Assembly (NCBI RefSeq): GCF_963576675.1
Contig: NC_088917.1
Coordinates: forward strand, 80,462,610 to 80,526,609
From: Euphorbia lathyris
Lineage: Eukaryota > Streptophyta > Magnoliopsida > Malpighiales > Euphorbiaceae
DNA length: 64,000 nt
Reading direction: 5' to 3'
The notes under the pieces: generated by a model
The model's input: only the letters and a program-made list of their open reading frames with translations
What the model was told of the DNA's origin: nothing
The model's database searches: none
Part shown: piece after piece, positions 1 through 10,978 of the stretch
Layout: every line of letters begins with the position of its first letter
How positions within the stretch are numbered: the stretch's first letter is position 1
Position numbers and translations under genes: made by a program

Positions 1-3000
1 CGCGATTTCATCGGTATACGGACTGATCTTTACCATGGTTAATAGAACTCGGCTGTACCGTGAACTTAAAATTTGTTCGGAAGATGCAATGAGTTTGAAA
101 CATTGGTGTTCTGGAAATTGAACTTCAACTGTTTCGTCTTCTCGTAATACCGGATAAAAGCACACGAGTCTTCCCCCGAGTACGAGCATTTTAGCAGCAA
201 GGTCAAGTAAGTCGTGCATGCATTCTGCTAAGCTGTATGGTGCGGTTGAAGGTATGTGATCGGTTCGCTTGTCGTCGGGGACGGTGTACGGGCCAATTAC
301 TCCTTTTAATAGTTTACGACCACCAGACTTGCGTCCGCCAGCACGAACTCCGTATGGGGGGTCACAGATTATGGCGTCGAAAACCTGAGCAATGCGAAGA
401 TACTTGAGATCAAGAGAGATGCAGAAGATTTGAAAAAGAATGAAATTTCAAAGAACATATCAATTGGACAATTGCAGTCTTCTACATTTCCAGCTTGATA
501 CAGATAATTCAAGAAGAGTATTAAAGATGTTCAAAACGAAAAATAGCAAAACCGCAAAGAAAACTCATACGACTACAATTAGGATTCGCATGATACGGCT
601 CCCGGAGTGAAGCAGAACACTCACTAAAAAATCTCCAAACTCGATCCGGCTCTTAATTCTACCCCTGTAGTTAAGGGTGGACATCAGTCCAGCTCCGTTA
701 ATCAAACTGAAATTCCCTTTAAAATTAAAATTGAACCGAATCGATTTGGTTCGGTTTTGATTACTAACCGATAACACTGACGGACCAAAATTTATTATAA
801 TAAGTTAAAAAATTATAAAAATTATAAAAAAATCTATAATAAATAGAAAACAAAAAATAGTTGTTTATTAGTAGTAAATATATTAAATAAGGAAAAAGCA
901 TCATGAGGCCCCGGACCTTTCATTTTTTATTCATTAAGCCCTAGATCTTTTATTTGGATACATTAAACCCCCGATCTTTTATATTTTGTCACATTAAGCC
1001 TTTGATGACCAAAAAAGTAAGGTTTGAACATAAAACTCGATTAATAGAGAGTTATTCATTTCATCTATGCTCAAAATTTGTATTTTTCGCAGTTTGAAAG
1101 CCGTTTTTAATGTGTAATGTGGCTATAAGAAAACTGTAAAAATCTTTAAACTATAAAAAATATAATTTCAAAAACAAATGAAATGTTTTTAATTGAATTA
1201 GATGTTCACAATTAACTAATTTGGCAAGCAAGGGCTTAGTGGGACCAAAAATAAATGATCAAAATGTTTCCAAATAAAAGATCAAGGGCTTAAGAACCAA
1301 AAAATATGAAAGATCAGGGCCTCAAGATGCTTTTTAAATAACCATGTAAAATTATAAAAATGTAGAATAAATATATATACAACAAAAAAATCATATTATA
1401 TACATAATCCGGTTCAGTTTTCGGATACACCGATTTTTTTTTTTAATAACCGATTACCAAATTACCAACCGAACCAAACTACATTTTCGGTTCAGTTTCG
1501 GCTTGGTTATCAGTTATTGGTCAATTTTGCTCACCCCTACCTGGAGGGAGTAAGACCCAAAGTGAAGCAGAATGCTTACTATAAATATCCAAACTGTATC
1601 CGAACTTTGATCTGTCCTCAGAGTGCGACTTCGAGTTAGCAGAATTTTGTACATTTCATCTTAAATTTTGCATGTTTTGTTGGATTATCGAACAAATAAG
1701 TTGTTTTGACCCCACTCTCATCAGGTGGGAAGATACAAAATACTTCATCCAACATAAATTTTATGCACATTCCTACTTGGCTATTAGCCTATTACCATTG
1801 TATTAAAAGGCAAGACTAAACAAGTATTGTATGCACTAGGCAGGAATTTCAGTTTAAGAATGACTTCAAAAAAATTAAAAAAATATAAAATAACGCAAAT
1901 AATGTGTATGCAGCCATAATAACAACTATCAGTAGAAGATTACCTCTTTCAGTCCAGGACGCCAAGGAGGAAGATTATTGTCCGCCCTCAAAAGACCAAT
2001 TGGCATCGGCAGTCCATACTGCAAAGATGAATGGAATTTGTTTTAATAAAACACTGTACAATTCAGGGTGGAGTTCATTGGGAAGTTAAGAATGAAAAAA
2101 TCTAGATTCAATACACGAACTAAAAAGGTCTAATCTAATCCCAAATACTCTTTAGTTTACTCTTTAGAATTGATTGAAACTTTAACCGGTTGGAGTTTCA
2201 GGAAGAGAGGAGCAATAAGCTTTTTAAACCATTAATACAATATATAAAACTGATGAAAGATTTCACTGTTCATCAATTTCATCCTCCTAGTTACTTCAAT
2301 CCATGCTGAAAATAAGGGCATGATCGTCATTGTACTGCATTTAATGTTATATTATACACCTGGACTATTTTGAGATTAAAAAATTATTAAAAGTAAATAG
2401 AGTTTCAGATTATGTTTCCATGAACAAAAAGAAGAGGTGAATATCACAAGGAGACATAGTTTCACCTGCTTGAAATTGCTCCAAACATTACAGTCAGGGC
2501 CACGTCCATCACGAACTACCCTGATATCAATATCAGCACCCTGAACAATTCATAAGTTGATATTACTGCAAACAAATTGTTCATATAGATTTTACAATCT
2601 AAAATTCAAAGAAATATTGGAAAAGCTAAAATTCAGTCCTTGTACTTCACAATTTAGCGCCTGTACATACTTCAATTTTGGCACATGATGTATTTTAATT
2701 TTTCGGAAAATATGACTTTTAACATACAGGTCTGTTTGCAGTGTATTACTCGCCCCATTACACAATTGGAGAAAATAGTTTGACCATGTGCTATGGCCTG
2801 TAACATATTGTGAACAAAAATGTAGGGCTAGATTTTGTGGAAAAACAAAGTAGATGGGTCAAATACAACAACAACAACAACAAAGCCTTAGTCCCGAAAT
2901 GATTCAGGGTCGGCTAACATGAACCATCATATAAAACCGTGAAATCAAGTTGTGTCGGATGGGTCAAATGTGTAAATTAAAATATAGGGGATAAAATGAC

Positions 3001-6000
3001 AAATTGTGTCAAATACTAGGACTAAATTTCAACTTCCGCCAAGATAAATCAAAGTAAAACAACAGGGAGAGGGGAAAAAAAGCATACCATTGTCATTGCT
3101 CCAAAGTGAGCTGCAGCAACAAGAATGCTTCCAGTGCCAACAAAAGGATCAAAGATGAGTTTTCCTGGTGTGACTAATGCCTGATTAGCCATTAAGAATG
3201 CCATTTCTGCATCCATGGCAGTTGGACCGAGATATTTTCGGCTTTTTAACTGATAAGTTGGGAGAAGCTTCCTGTCAGCACCACCAATCTCCCGACCGAA
3301 GAAGATTCTTCTTTGTGCAACTGGTGGCAAACCATTATTAACTCCATAGTCATCAGTTTCCATGAGCCAGAACTTGTGCTCAGGAGCTTTTAAATTAACA
3401 CGCCCCTGTAACATATCAAGACAATTTACAAACATTGAAGGATTTTTCTTTTTTCCTTGCTACAAGTTATATTGGATAGACCATAGTTGTTAAAGGTGCA
3501 AGGCTAAGGCGCTAAGGGTCTTGGATAGCCTAGGCTCAAGGCACGCACCTGAGGAACATGAGGCGCAGAAAAAATATATATACACTCTATTACTAGTTAA
3601 AGCATATCAATATTTGATATCAATATCACTAATACTCTATTAGTAGTTAAAACATAAATAAATAAAAAACACTTATGACCACACGAACAAGACAAAACCG
3701 CATAAAAACATAATACTAACTGTCAAGGCCTAAACCATACGGAGTCCCCTAAAGTTGTTCATTTTGATCACTTTGACCCCCAAACTTAAGGGACAACCCA
3801 TTAGCCACTCCAACTCCTTGAAAGTGACATAACGTGCCCCTTTTTTTTACTCAATCGGAGAATAAGTTGACCCTTAAGGACCACTCACCTTTCAATTGAG
3901 TTCCCATATGCAACGTGGCTTTTCCTCTTATAAAAATTTGCAATGTGGCCCTGGGAAGTCAACCGAAAGGCGCGTGGTCTAAATCTCCTCTGATTGAGGA
4001 AAAATAAGAGGCGTATTATCTCACTTTCAGGGAGTTGGAGTGGATAATGGGTTTGGGGGCAAAATGGACAACTTTAGGAAGCTCAGTATGGTTTAGGCCA
4101 AATGTCAAAATCACCAAGTTAAGTTCATACTTCATAGAGACATTAACATAAAACAGTTAAAAATAAATAAACCCTAGTGAAAACAGTATATGTTACTATT
4201 CTTACTTGCGTCTCTTGATATTCTTATTTACATCAAGGGTTAAGATTAAATTTATTTAAATAAGATTAGTGGTTGAGATTAATCAACCATTTGTTTTACA
4301 CAAAACAGGCAAAAAAAAAAAAAACCTAGTGAAAACAGTATATGTTACTGAGGCGGCTTTGACGAAGTTTCCAAAGCCCAGGCGAGATCCTTTTAAACTG
4401 TGCCTCGGCCTATGCAATCAAGGCTCATTACCTTGAGCCTTGCCTAAGGCGCGCCTTTAACAACTACATGACATAGGGTTAGTCGCGACCATAAACTTGC
4501 AGCCTGATTCTACTCCTGTTCCTATTGCAAAAAAATTATGCAATCCTAATTCTAGTTAATCATTAAAGTTCTATCCAGACAAAAAAAAAATTCATAAACA
4601 AGAACCAGACCTTGAAAGGGATGTAAGTAAATGCTTGAATACGATCGTTTTGCTCTTCAAAGCTAATGACCTTTCCAAAGGTATCAACTGTAATTTTGAA
4701 TGTACTTTCTGACGTCAAGTATGGCAACTTTCGTTCATCTGGGTAACTCATTATAGACTCTTCCAGTTCCTCATAGCTACTTCCTTCTCCCCAAAGTTCA
4801 TAGATACCTTTCACAAGTATACCTACAAATTTTCATGTAAGAAACAAGTCATTTTTTACACATCTAATGCTTCAACAAACAGCCTAAAACTTAAGATCAT
4901 AAGTTATCATATCCATAGTTGTCAAATCAAGATTCAACCCGTGAATCGAAATCCTAATTTTGTGAATATTGACTCATGAATCGAATTGAATAGGATGATT
5001 CAGTTCAAATTCATAATATTACAAAAAGTAAAATATTTAGGATTAATACATCCCTAGCCCCCTGTACTTGTCCAAAAAAGTAAAATGCCCCCTATACTTT
5101 TAAAATGTCCTATTTACCCCTGAACTTGTTTACAGTAACCTATTAACCCCCTAAAATCCACGTGGAGATTTTGGAAAAGTTGAAATGTGTATGCTTTAAG
5201 CAAGTTCAGGCAGGCAATAGATCACTTTAAAAAGTTCAGGGGCTAATAGGTACCTTTGAGAGACTGCATCGGTCACTTTAAACAAATTTAGGAGGTAAAT
5301 AGAACTTTTGCGGCAATTGACTGTTTTGGACAAGTACAAGGGGCTAAAGATGTATGAAGCCGAATATTTACCATGTTGAACTTAAAATATTATCAAATAT
5401 TAGTCTAGAAATGTAATTTTAATGTCAAAAAAAGAAACCATATCAACCAAGTAATTGAAATTCAAATCCAATGCAAATGTGTGCAATCATATCATGATTC
5501 TTTTAGCATATTTCCTGAATCCGTGGAATCAGCCTATTCACCACCGATTTCAACTATTCACATCCAAGTCACTTTTTCATGTAAGAAACAAGTCATTTTT
5601 GACACATCTACTGCTTCAACAAACAGCCTAAAACTTAAGATCATAAGTTATCTTATCAGTATATCAGCAGAACTGTTTCCTATAACATCAACATCCATGA
5701 CATGCTATAGTTTGTTGCATAATACGGGACAAAAGTTAGTTCAGTATGCACAATTTGCCACTATGGCCTCAGTACTTCAATTTTGATACATTTGGCCCCT
5801 GCACTTTAAGTTTTAGTAGAATTATGCCCTTGACAGACATTTCCATTCACAATGTATTACACGCAACCTATGTTACACTGACACTTCCCTTTAATAGTGT
5901 TCCAAGTTTCGCATACGTCTGTGTCCCTTTCGTGTCTGTATCCATTTTCGTTTGAAGGCTACTTTATGAAGGTTATGTTTTAGAAATAAGTTTCCCGTGT

Positions 6001-7214
6001 CTCTTTCCGTGTCCATGTCTGTGCAACATAGCACACAATGCTATAAAATTGGAAAAAAAAAAAAGTTTGACAAATTGATGATGCGTATAACACGATGCAA
6101 ACGTAATCATCAGGAAGAACTTCCAGTTAAGTGTCACATTTTACAGAAAAATTTAGAAGTACAATTAAAGCATAGAGGCCAAAGTGACAATAGCGGTCAG
6201 TATATAGGCTAAATTTTAACTTTTGCAAATAATTTTAAGGTAAAGGTTTAATACATTAGGCGCCCCTGAACTTACAAAGTGTCTCGTTAGCCCCTAAACT
6301 TGCTTAAAATGACATGATTAACTCCCTAAGTATACATGGCCGAACAAGATTGGTTTTGGACAAATTGAAATGTACATCACTTTAAGCAACTACAAGGGGC
6401 AAATAGATCAATGTAAGCAAGTTCAGAAGGCTAATAGACCACTTTAAACAAATTAAGATGGTCAATAGGTTATTTTAAGTAAGTCCAGGGAGCTAACGAG
6501 AAGTTCAAGGGGTCAATCAGCTTTTTGAGCCAAGTTCAGGTGCTAGTGATGTATTAAGCCTAAGGTAAATGAAGATTGTATTAATGTAGTTTGGAACAAA
6601 GAAGCAAGGTCAGCAATTATTAACAACATAATTTAAAAGCTAGTATTTCATTGAATTATTAATATAAATCTCCCAAACCTATGCATTTTCTATTAATGAT
6701 CACAAGGGATATAAAGAATCAGAAACAACAATTCTCATCTTAATGCAACCAATTCACAGTATCTACATTAATTAGAAAAGGAAAAGGAATACTCCTTTTA
6801 GAGCCAATGTTTACTTGATGTTTTCTCCTATGATTTTGATAATCTATCGAGAATAATGTATGAAATGAGAAAACCGAATCCCTCGTTAAATTTTCCGTTT
6901 CCATTTTCCCCAATCTCCCCTTCAAAAAAACACAATGTAATTGAATATTGATCATTTATGCAGAGAAATCAACAGAACAACCAATACAATAATGATAAAA
7001 GATGAGAGAGAAGAGATGACCAACTTCGATTAGCGATGTTTCGAGCGAGATCTTCATTAGGGAGATTGACAAAGTGAAAAGGAGAATCGGGATGGTGATA
7101 GAGAGGAAGCTTCCATTCCAAAGAGTCTGAAACACCGAAAAGCTGAGCCAGAGCCTCCACTTCTGGTTTCCGGTAATCTAACAATCGGTGAAAGAAAACG
7201 CAAAGATACCACAT
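1..7214 (-). CDS. TRM11: tRNA (guanine-N2-)-methyltransferase TRM11, six exons seen, 3' end beyond the window
   Basis: Exons on the minus strand: 7025-7214, 4611-4822, 3088-3405, 2466-2540, 1944-2018 and 1-384. All have GT-AG borders and join in phase, giving 418 codons; family members are about 450-480, so a short C-terminus lies left of base 1. The ATG at 7214 starts MWYLCVFFHRLLDYRKPEVE, the conserved start of the family. Exons 1-2 cover the N-terminal/THUMP part. Exon 3 holds the SAM-binding motif DPFVGTGS (residues about 220-227). Exon 4 begins GADIDIR. The last exon has the catalytic DPPY (about 298-301) followed by GVRAGGRKSGGRKL. The known family role is catalytic subunit, with TRM112, of the enzyme making N2-methylguanosine at tRNA position 10, in the cytosol. 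The frame is clean in every exon, so the gene looks functional. Its introns are large and repeat-filled. Confidence 0.93.
660..1545. repeat. Palindromic GGTTCGG-type element in a TRM11 intron, with nested MITE
   Basis: The outer arms read as inverted copies: an arm with repeated 'aaccgaatcgatttggttcgg' type sequence near 730-770 and its counterpart near 1410-1530, with 'ctacccctg' and 'ctcacccctac' at the edges. The middle is filled by a second palindrome (893-1345). No coding content seen. Ends are approximate. Confidence 0.55.
893..1345. repeat. Nested MITE with long inverted ends
   Basis: The left arm (aagcatcatgaggccccgga...) is matched in reverse complement by the right arm (...gatcagggcctcaagatgctt). 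The arms are over 100 bp, with degenerate 'gatctttta' repeats. It lies in the intron between the 1944-2018 exon and the last visible exon of TRM11. Confidence 0.6.
2629..3041. repeat. MITE in a TRM11 intron carrying an RTE-tail insertion
   Basis: Left arm 'aattcagtccttgtacttc' and right arm 'tactaggactaaatttcaac' are inverted partners. The right half is interrupted by the 2863-2957 fragment. It ends about 45 bp downstream (in gene sense) of the exon 3 donor site. Confidence 0.5.
2863..2957 (-). mobile_element. RTE-type LINE 3' tail fragment
   Basis: Starts with a (CAA)n run and continues 'agccttagtcccgaaatg'. It matches the 10625-10935 fragment over about 90 bp. Read on the minus strand it ends in (TTG)n, as plant RTE-clade LINEs do. 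Only the non-coding tail and last codons are present. Confidence 0.55.
3483..4472. repeat. Palindromic AGGCGC-type MITE in a TRM11 intron
   Basis: The ends 'atagttgttaaagg' and 'cctttaacaact' are inverted, followed inward by 'aaggctaaggcgc' and its partner 'gccttgcctaaggcgcgcc'. The core is occupied by the 3727-4099 element and an AT-rich stretch. This terminal pattern is common in dicot genomes. Confidence 0.65.
3727..4099. repeat. MITE with GGCCTAAACCATAC ends and near-perfect 9-bp target duplication
   Basis: Ends ggcctaaaccatac / gtatggtttaggcc are perfect inverses, and the arms continue for about 100 bp. The flanks aactgtcaa (3718-3726) and aaatgtcaa (4100-4108) match at 8 of 9 bases, a Mutator-like duplication length. 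It is nested in the 3483-4472 element. Confidence 0.7.
4830..5658. repeat. 84-bp direct repeats flanking a 0.66-kb palindromic insertion next to a TRM11 splice acceptor
   Basis: About 4830-4914 and 5574-5658 are direct copies with three mismatches (both contain 'gcttcaacaaacagcctaaa'). The left copy directly abuts the acceptor of the 4611-4822 exon. Between them lies a palindromic element starting 'catagttgtcaaatc' and ending 'gatttcaactattcaca', which also contains the 5040-5362 MITE. Confidence 0.7.
5040..5362. repeat. MITE of the GGNTTAATAC family, TRM11 intron
   Basis: Starts 'ggattaatacatccctagcc' and ends with its degenerate inverse 'ggctaaagatgtatgaagcc'. It is flanked by an 8-bp direct repeat aatattta (5032-5039 and 5363-5370). 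Same family as the elements at 6245, 8100, 24728, 25256, 45238, 49407 and 51316. Confidence 0.75.
5732..6230. repeat. MITE in the first TRM11 intron
   Basis: The left arm 'cactatggcctcagtacttc' is matched in inverse by the right arm near 6170-6200 ('aagcatagaggccaaagtg'). The core is AT-rich. The two or three short open frames here have no recognisable content and follow the palindrome. Confidence 0.5.
6245..6560. repeat. MITE of the GGNTTAATAC family with perfect 9-bp TSD
   Basis: 316 bp, GGTTTAATACATTAGG...GATGTATTAAGCC. The flanking taaggtaaa (6236-6244 and 6561-6569) is a perfect 9-bp direct repeat. This copy fixes the family as Mutator-like in target duplication length. Confidence 0.85.
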
Positions 7215-7295
7215 CCTGCTTTCTCCTTCTTCTTCTTCGTTTAGCTATGGAGTACTGTTCGACAGAGATGGCAGCTGAGCTGAGCCGCCAAGCAA

Positions 7296-7347
7296 AAACC
7301 CTAAACCCTTTCTCGCTTATATACCTCCAATAACTACGCTGCACGTG
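7296..7347 (-). promoter_or_regulatory. TRM11 core promoter and leader: G-box, TATA box, telo-box
   Basis: Upstream of the TRM11 ATG, reading the minus strand, there is a palindromic CACGTG (7342-7347), then a TATATAAG element (about 7317-7324), then a telo-box-like AAACCCTAAACCC on the plus strand (7296-7308) that falls in the predicted leader. Telo-boxes are common near promoters of plant translation and ribosome genes, which fits a tRNA-modifying enzyme. The leader would be about 80 nt. Confidence 0.55.
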
Positions 7348-7626
7348 GTTGTTGAAAAGTATTAGGAGAAAATCCCAATTAAGAAACGAACTAAGGGTGA
7401 ATTAATTAGAAAGTTGCAAGACATGGTGGTTAATTACAAATCTGAACCTATTTATTAGGACTAATTGTCTCACTTCTTACAGATTTAGATACTTTTATTT
7501 GATTTGGATAACCCTCACTTTCTCCCGTCCTTCATGAACGATCGAGAGCAGGAAAAAAGAAAGTTGGGTGACTATGAATTCGCACAAACCAGGTCAGTAG
7601 GAAATTCTTCATTTTTTAATATATCA

Positions 7627-8091
7627 AATGAAAATGATTTAGTTTCATGCATTTCGAAACCCTATAACTCATCAAAACTCTGCATTTTATTGAAAATTTC
7701 ATAATACAGTCGAGATCTGCAATTCGAGACAGTTGTTGCATCTGTCGCATTCCCTCACTGCAATCTAATGTGACAATGGTAATGTGTTTTCAATGTTGTC
7801 GCATTCGTCGCATTCGATTTAAATGCGACAGATGCGACGAATGCGACAATATTGAAAACACATCACTATTGTCGTATTAGGTTGCAGTGAGGCAACGCGA
7901 CAGATGCGACAATTGTCGGGAATTAGAGATCTCGACTGTATTACGAGATTTTCACAAAATGCGGAGTTTCAATGGGTTGTAGGGTTTTGAAATACATCAA
8001 ATTAAACTATTTTCATTCTCTTCATTGTTGTCTAAATTGTTGTAGGCAATTAAATTATTTTCATTCTCTTGATTGTTGTCTAAAATGTTAT
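7627..8091. repeat. Long foldback repeat about 300 bp upstream of the TRM11 promoter, plus 47-bp tandem duplication
   Basis: The arms, roughly 7627-7815 and 7822-8025, are inverted copies around a tiny loop at the 'cgatttaaatgcg' centre. Landmarks are 'gtgttttcaatgttgtcgc' on the left and 'gcgacaatattgaaaacac' on the right, and 'cagtcgagatct' / 'agatctcgactg' further out. The arms are rich in repeated GTCGCAT words. A 47-bp unit containing 'ttttcattctcttgattg' follows twice (about 7998-8091). A transcript would fold into a hairpin of about 200 bp. No protein is encoded. Confidence 0.8.
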
Positions 8092-8099
8092 AGTTATGA

Positions 8100-8512
8100 G
8101 GCTTAATACCTTCCAAGTCCCTCAAGTTGTTCCAATACTGCAACTGACCCCAAAATTTAGACTTGTGGCAACTAATCCCCTCAACTTGCTTATTTGAAAT
8201 AAATAACCCCTGAAATAGGTTATTTCGGAAGTTTTATTGCCCTTTAGTTAATGTATTAGTAAATTAGTTAGATGTAGCAACCGATATTTTGAAATCTTTA
8301 TTTCTGATGTAAGATTATGTTGAATTTTTTGGGGGGTTTATGAGTTATTTGTCCTAAATAAGCAACTTAATGAGTTATTTGTTCCAATTGAACAATTTGA
8401 GGGGTTTATGTTCTAAATAAGCAAGTTGTGAGGGTTTAGTTGTCACAAGTCTAAGTTTTGAGGTCAGTTGCAGTATTGAGACAACTTGAGGGGTCTGAGA
8501 ATATATTAAGCC
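8100..8512. repeat. MITE of the GGNTTAATAC family
   Basis: GGCTTAATACC...TATTAAGCC with arms of about 110 bp ('caagttgttccaatactgca' and its inverse near 8470). The flanks tagttatga and tggttagga match at 7 of 9, an eroded 9-bp duplication. Confidence 0.75.
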
Positions 8513-8654
8513 TGGTTAGGAAGAATGTGAGGGTATTTTGGTCCAAATTAAGTGAAAGTGTCTGAATTTGTAAGAATTGAGGCAACTAGTCTTAATATGT
8601 AAATGAACTTTCAAATAGGCCCATATTTGTAATTAACCCTTTATTTTAGCCTAA

Positions 8655-8996
8655 ATAGAATTAGGGTGGTAATCGAGCTGAGCTTTAGTCTGCTCCGGCT
8701 CAGCTAGTCATAATGTTAATAAGCTCGAATCGAGTTTTGGCTCGGTTTGAGTTTAAATTTACATTTGAATACAATTTGTTTTGAAGTTTGGTTATTCACG
8801 AGCTTAACTCGCAAAGCTATTTATATTTGTCCACGACCTTGGTTGCATTTTGTTTTTTTATTTATGAACATCTCGTTAAGTATGAACACAAACTCTTCTA
8901 TTGTGTTAGTGGCGAAATAATATTAAATAAAATAATAGCATGTTTAACAAATGAACAACTTTATATACATAAATATTAAAAACCTCCTTTTAGTCA
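8655..8996. repeat. Partial GAGCTCGA-type repeat
   Basis: Contains 'gagctgagctttag' and 'cgaatcgagttttggctcgg', like the fuller palindrome at 36055-36705. Only one arm and part of the AT-rich core are present. No gene seen. Confidence 0.4.
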
Positions 8997-9005
8997 TTAA
9001 ATAAA

Positions 9006-9564
9006 GGGTAATTAATTTATTAGTCCCTATATTTTGACAAAACACACTGTTTAGTCCCTGTATTTTCAAAAACACATGGTAAGGTCCCTAACCTTTTTCT
9101 CAGTGAACTGTTTAGTCCTTCCGTCTGTTTGTTACATTTTTTACCGTTTATGACTTCGGAAATGACTAAATTACCATTTACTATTTACCTTCAAACTTCA
9201 GAAGAGTAATCCAATTTAGAAGAAGAAGCTATTTGCATGGAGAACAATAAAAAGAACAGACTCAACGCTTACGAATTTGAACGATTAAGAAGAAAATTAA
9301 GAACAAGAACACTCAAAGTTGATTTCAGATGCATTAGAGTTTAAAGGAAAGCAAAATAAAGGAAAAGAAGAACACAAATCCAAATTGACTAACAGAATCT
9401 TCATGAGAGTCTAACGGCAGGGACTAAACAGTTCACCAAGAAAAACATTAGGGACTAAACAGTTCACCGAGAAAAACGTTAGGGACTTTAGTGTGTGTTT
9501 TTGAAAATACAGGGACTAAACAGTGTGTTTTGTCAAAATATAGGGACTAATAAATTAATTACCC
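9006..9564. repeat. 559-bp Mutator-like MITE with perfect 9-bp TSD
   Basis: Starts GGGTAATTAATTTATTAGTC and ends with the exact inverse. The arms exceed 120 bp ('acactgtttagtccctgtat'). Perfect 9-bp duplication ttaaataaa at 8997-9005 and 9565-9573. Single arms of the same family occur at 46416-46562 and about 63250-63420. Confidence 0.88.
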
Positions 9565-9573
9565 TTAAATAAA

Positions 9574-10378
9574 AAAATAGTGCCAGTAGAAAGAGGCGGA
9601 AATGGAAACAGGAGTGAGAGAATGAGTAGTGAATGTGATAAAAAAAAATATTAAGTAATCAGATGGAAAAAAAACCTAAATCCCTTCTCTATCCTTTTAA
9701 TCTAATTTTTATTTTACCGTTTATCGGTGGTTTTCACCTGGTGAGTCACTGTTAAATTTAAGCTCATTATAGTCGAGATTAAAATCATCCTAATGTCTAA
9801 ATATAACGAGCCTACATCTAATGGTGAGCCAATAACCAAGTGAAACTCATATTACCTCACAAGGGACTAACAACGCCGAATCCCAAGAATCATGGGCTTA
9901 GTGGGCTTGAGGAATATCAGGCTCCTGATATCTGGGTACACGTCCTCCTATCAATAGGAGACACATGTCCACCCCGCTTCTCAACTCATAACCGTCTTCT
10001 ACAACTCAACAATGATATAAATAGAATGAGTTCAGCTCAGGTATACTACTTTATTCATTCTATTAAGCTTATATTGCAATTTTTGTTTACTGCTTGTGAT
10101 CATCCTTTAGTCCTTTCATAAATCGAGTTAGGTTTGGAGTAAGCTATCGGACAATGGTCGTCTTTTGACCTTATTTCTATGTAATCGTGAGTTGACAATT
10201 GGACTTTCATAATTCCACCATGTCAATATGTATTATATTAAATGTATAATTAAAATTTAATTACAAGATTAGGCCTAATTGTCAATCAAATTAAAGGATT
10301 TAGAAACGTGGGAGAGCTAAACAAAGTCCGAGCATCGAAATAACTAATGTTAAATAAGAACTTCCCATTTCTATTGGG
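9574..10378. repeat. Gene-free stretch, part resembling an LTR fragment
   Basis: No recognisable gene. Positions 9840-10120 are less AT-rich and contain TATAAATAG (10016-10024) followed by 'tactactttattcattc', a layout like the promoter part of an LTR. I could not find matching ends, a primer site or a target duplication, so this is only a suggestion. Confidence 0.25.
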
Positions 10379-10978
10379 ATAAGGTGTAAAAACACTCTTA
10401 GTATTGAGAGTCAGAAGTAATTTTATATTTATCATTTAAAATGGTACAATTTTTTACCCCTAACATCAGCAGTAAGAGCAATTCTACTCATACAATTGGC
10501 AAGTGAGTCAATTTCAAACATCATTATAAAACAAAGATCTTTTATTCCTTATTATGCTCCAATTGCATATTAGTTGATCTAAAAAAATCACATTTTTTGT
10601 GGTTTAATAATAGAACTAGAGATTACAACAACGACAAAGCCTTAGTCCTGAAATGATTCAGGATCGGCTAACATGAACCATCATATAGGACCATGAAATC
10701 AAGTCGTGTCAGCAACATAAATCTCTCTCTCCATCTCATCCTATCCACTGTCATATTTTCCTCAATCCCCAATAAACTCATGTCGCTTTCAATCACCCTC
10801 TTCCAAGTTTGTTTAGGTCTTACCCCTACCCCTTATCATTGCATCCCTTTGCCACTCTTCAATTCTTCTAACCAACACATCAAACATTCTTCATCTTACA
10901 TGACCAACTCGTACAAAAAACAATATAATTTTTAAATTTTGTTAATAATAATGTTTGTGATCCGTTACTAATAAGTGA
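10379..10978. repeat. Left half of a MITE split by the gypsy element (right half 22212-22408)
   Basis: Contains 'taaggtgtaaaaacactc' and repeated 'agtaattttat...acccctaac' motifs shared with the palindromes at 23301-23852 and 43105-43686. The sequence continues on the other side of the gypsy element at 22212 ('agtgataaaatgacgcac'), as the intact relatives predict. An RTE fragment (10625-10935) also sits in this half. Confidence 0.65.
10625..10935 (-). mobile_element. RTE-clade LINE C-terminal fragment
   Basis: The minus strand reads a degenerate peptide with TWKRVIESDMSLLGI and VDRMRWRERF, followed by the 'ggctttgtcgttgttg' tail. This resembles the C-terminus of plant RTE reverse transcriptases (GRPK.TW...D, DR..WR.R). 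It is heavily 5'-truncated and non-functional. Its tail matches the 2863-2957 fragment. Confidence 0.6.

Noticed and set aside
7504..7704. 66-codon plus-strand frame divergent from TRM11
   Set aside because: Starts at TTG and runs into the foldback repeat arm; no similarity recognised.
9840..10121. LTR-like segment as a solo LTR
   Set aside because: Only a TATA-like box and composition support it; no terminal TG/CA pair with a target duplication was found.
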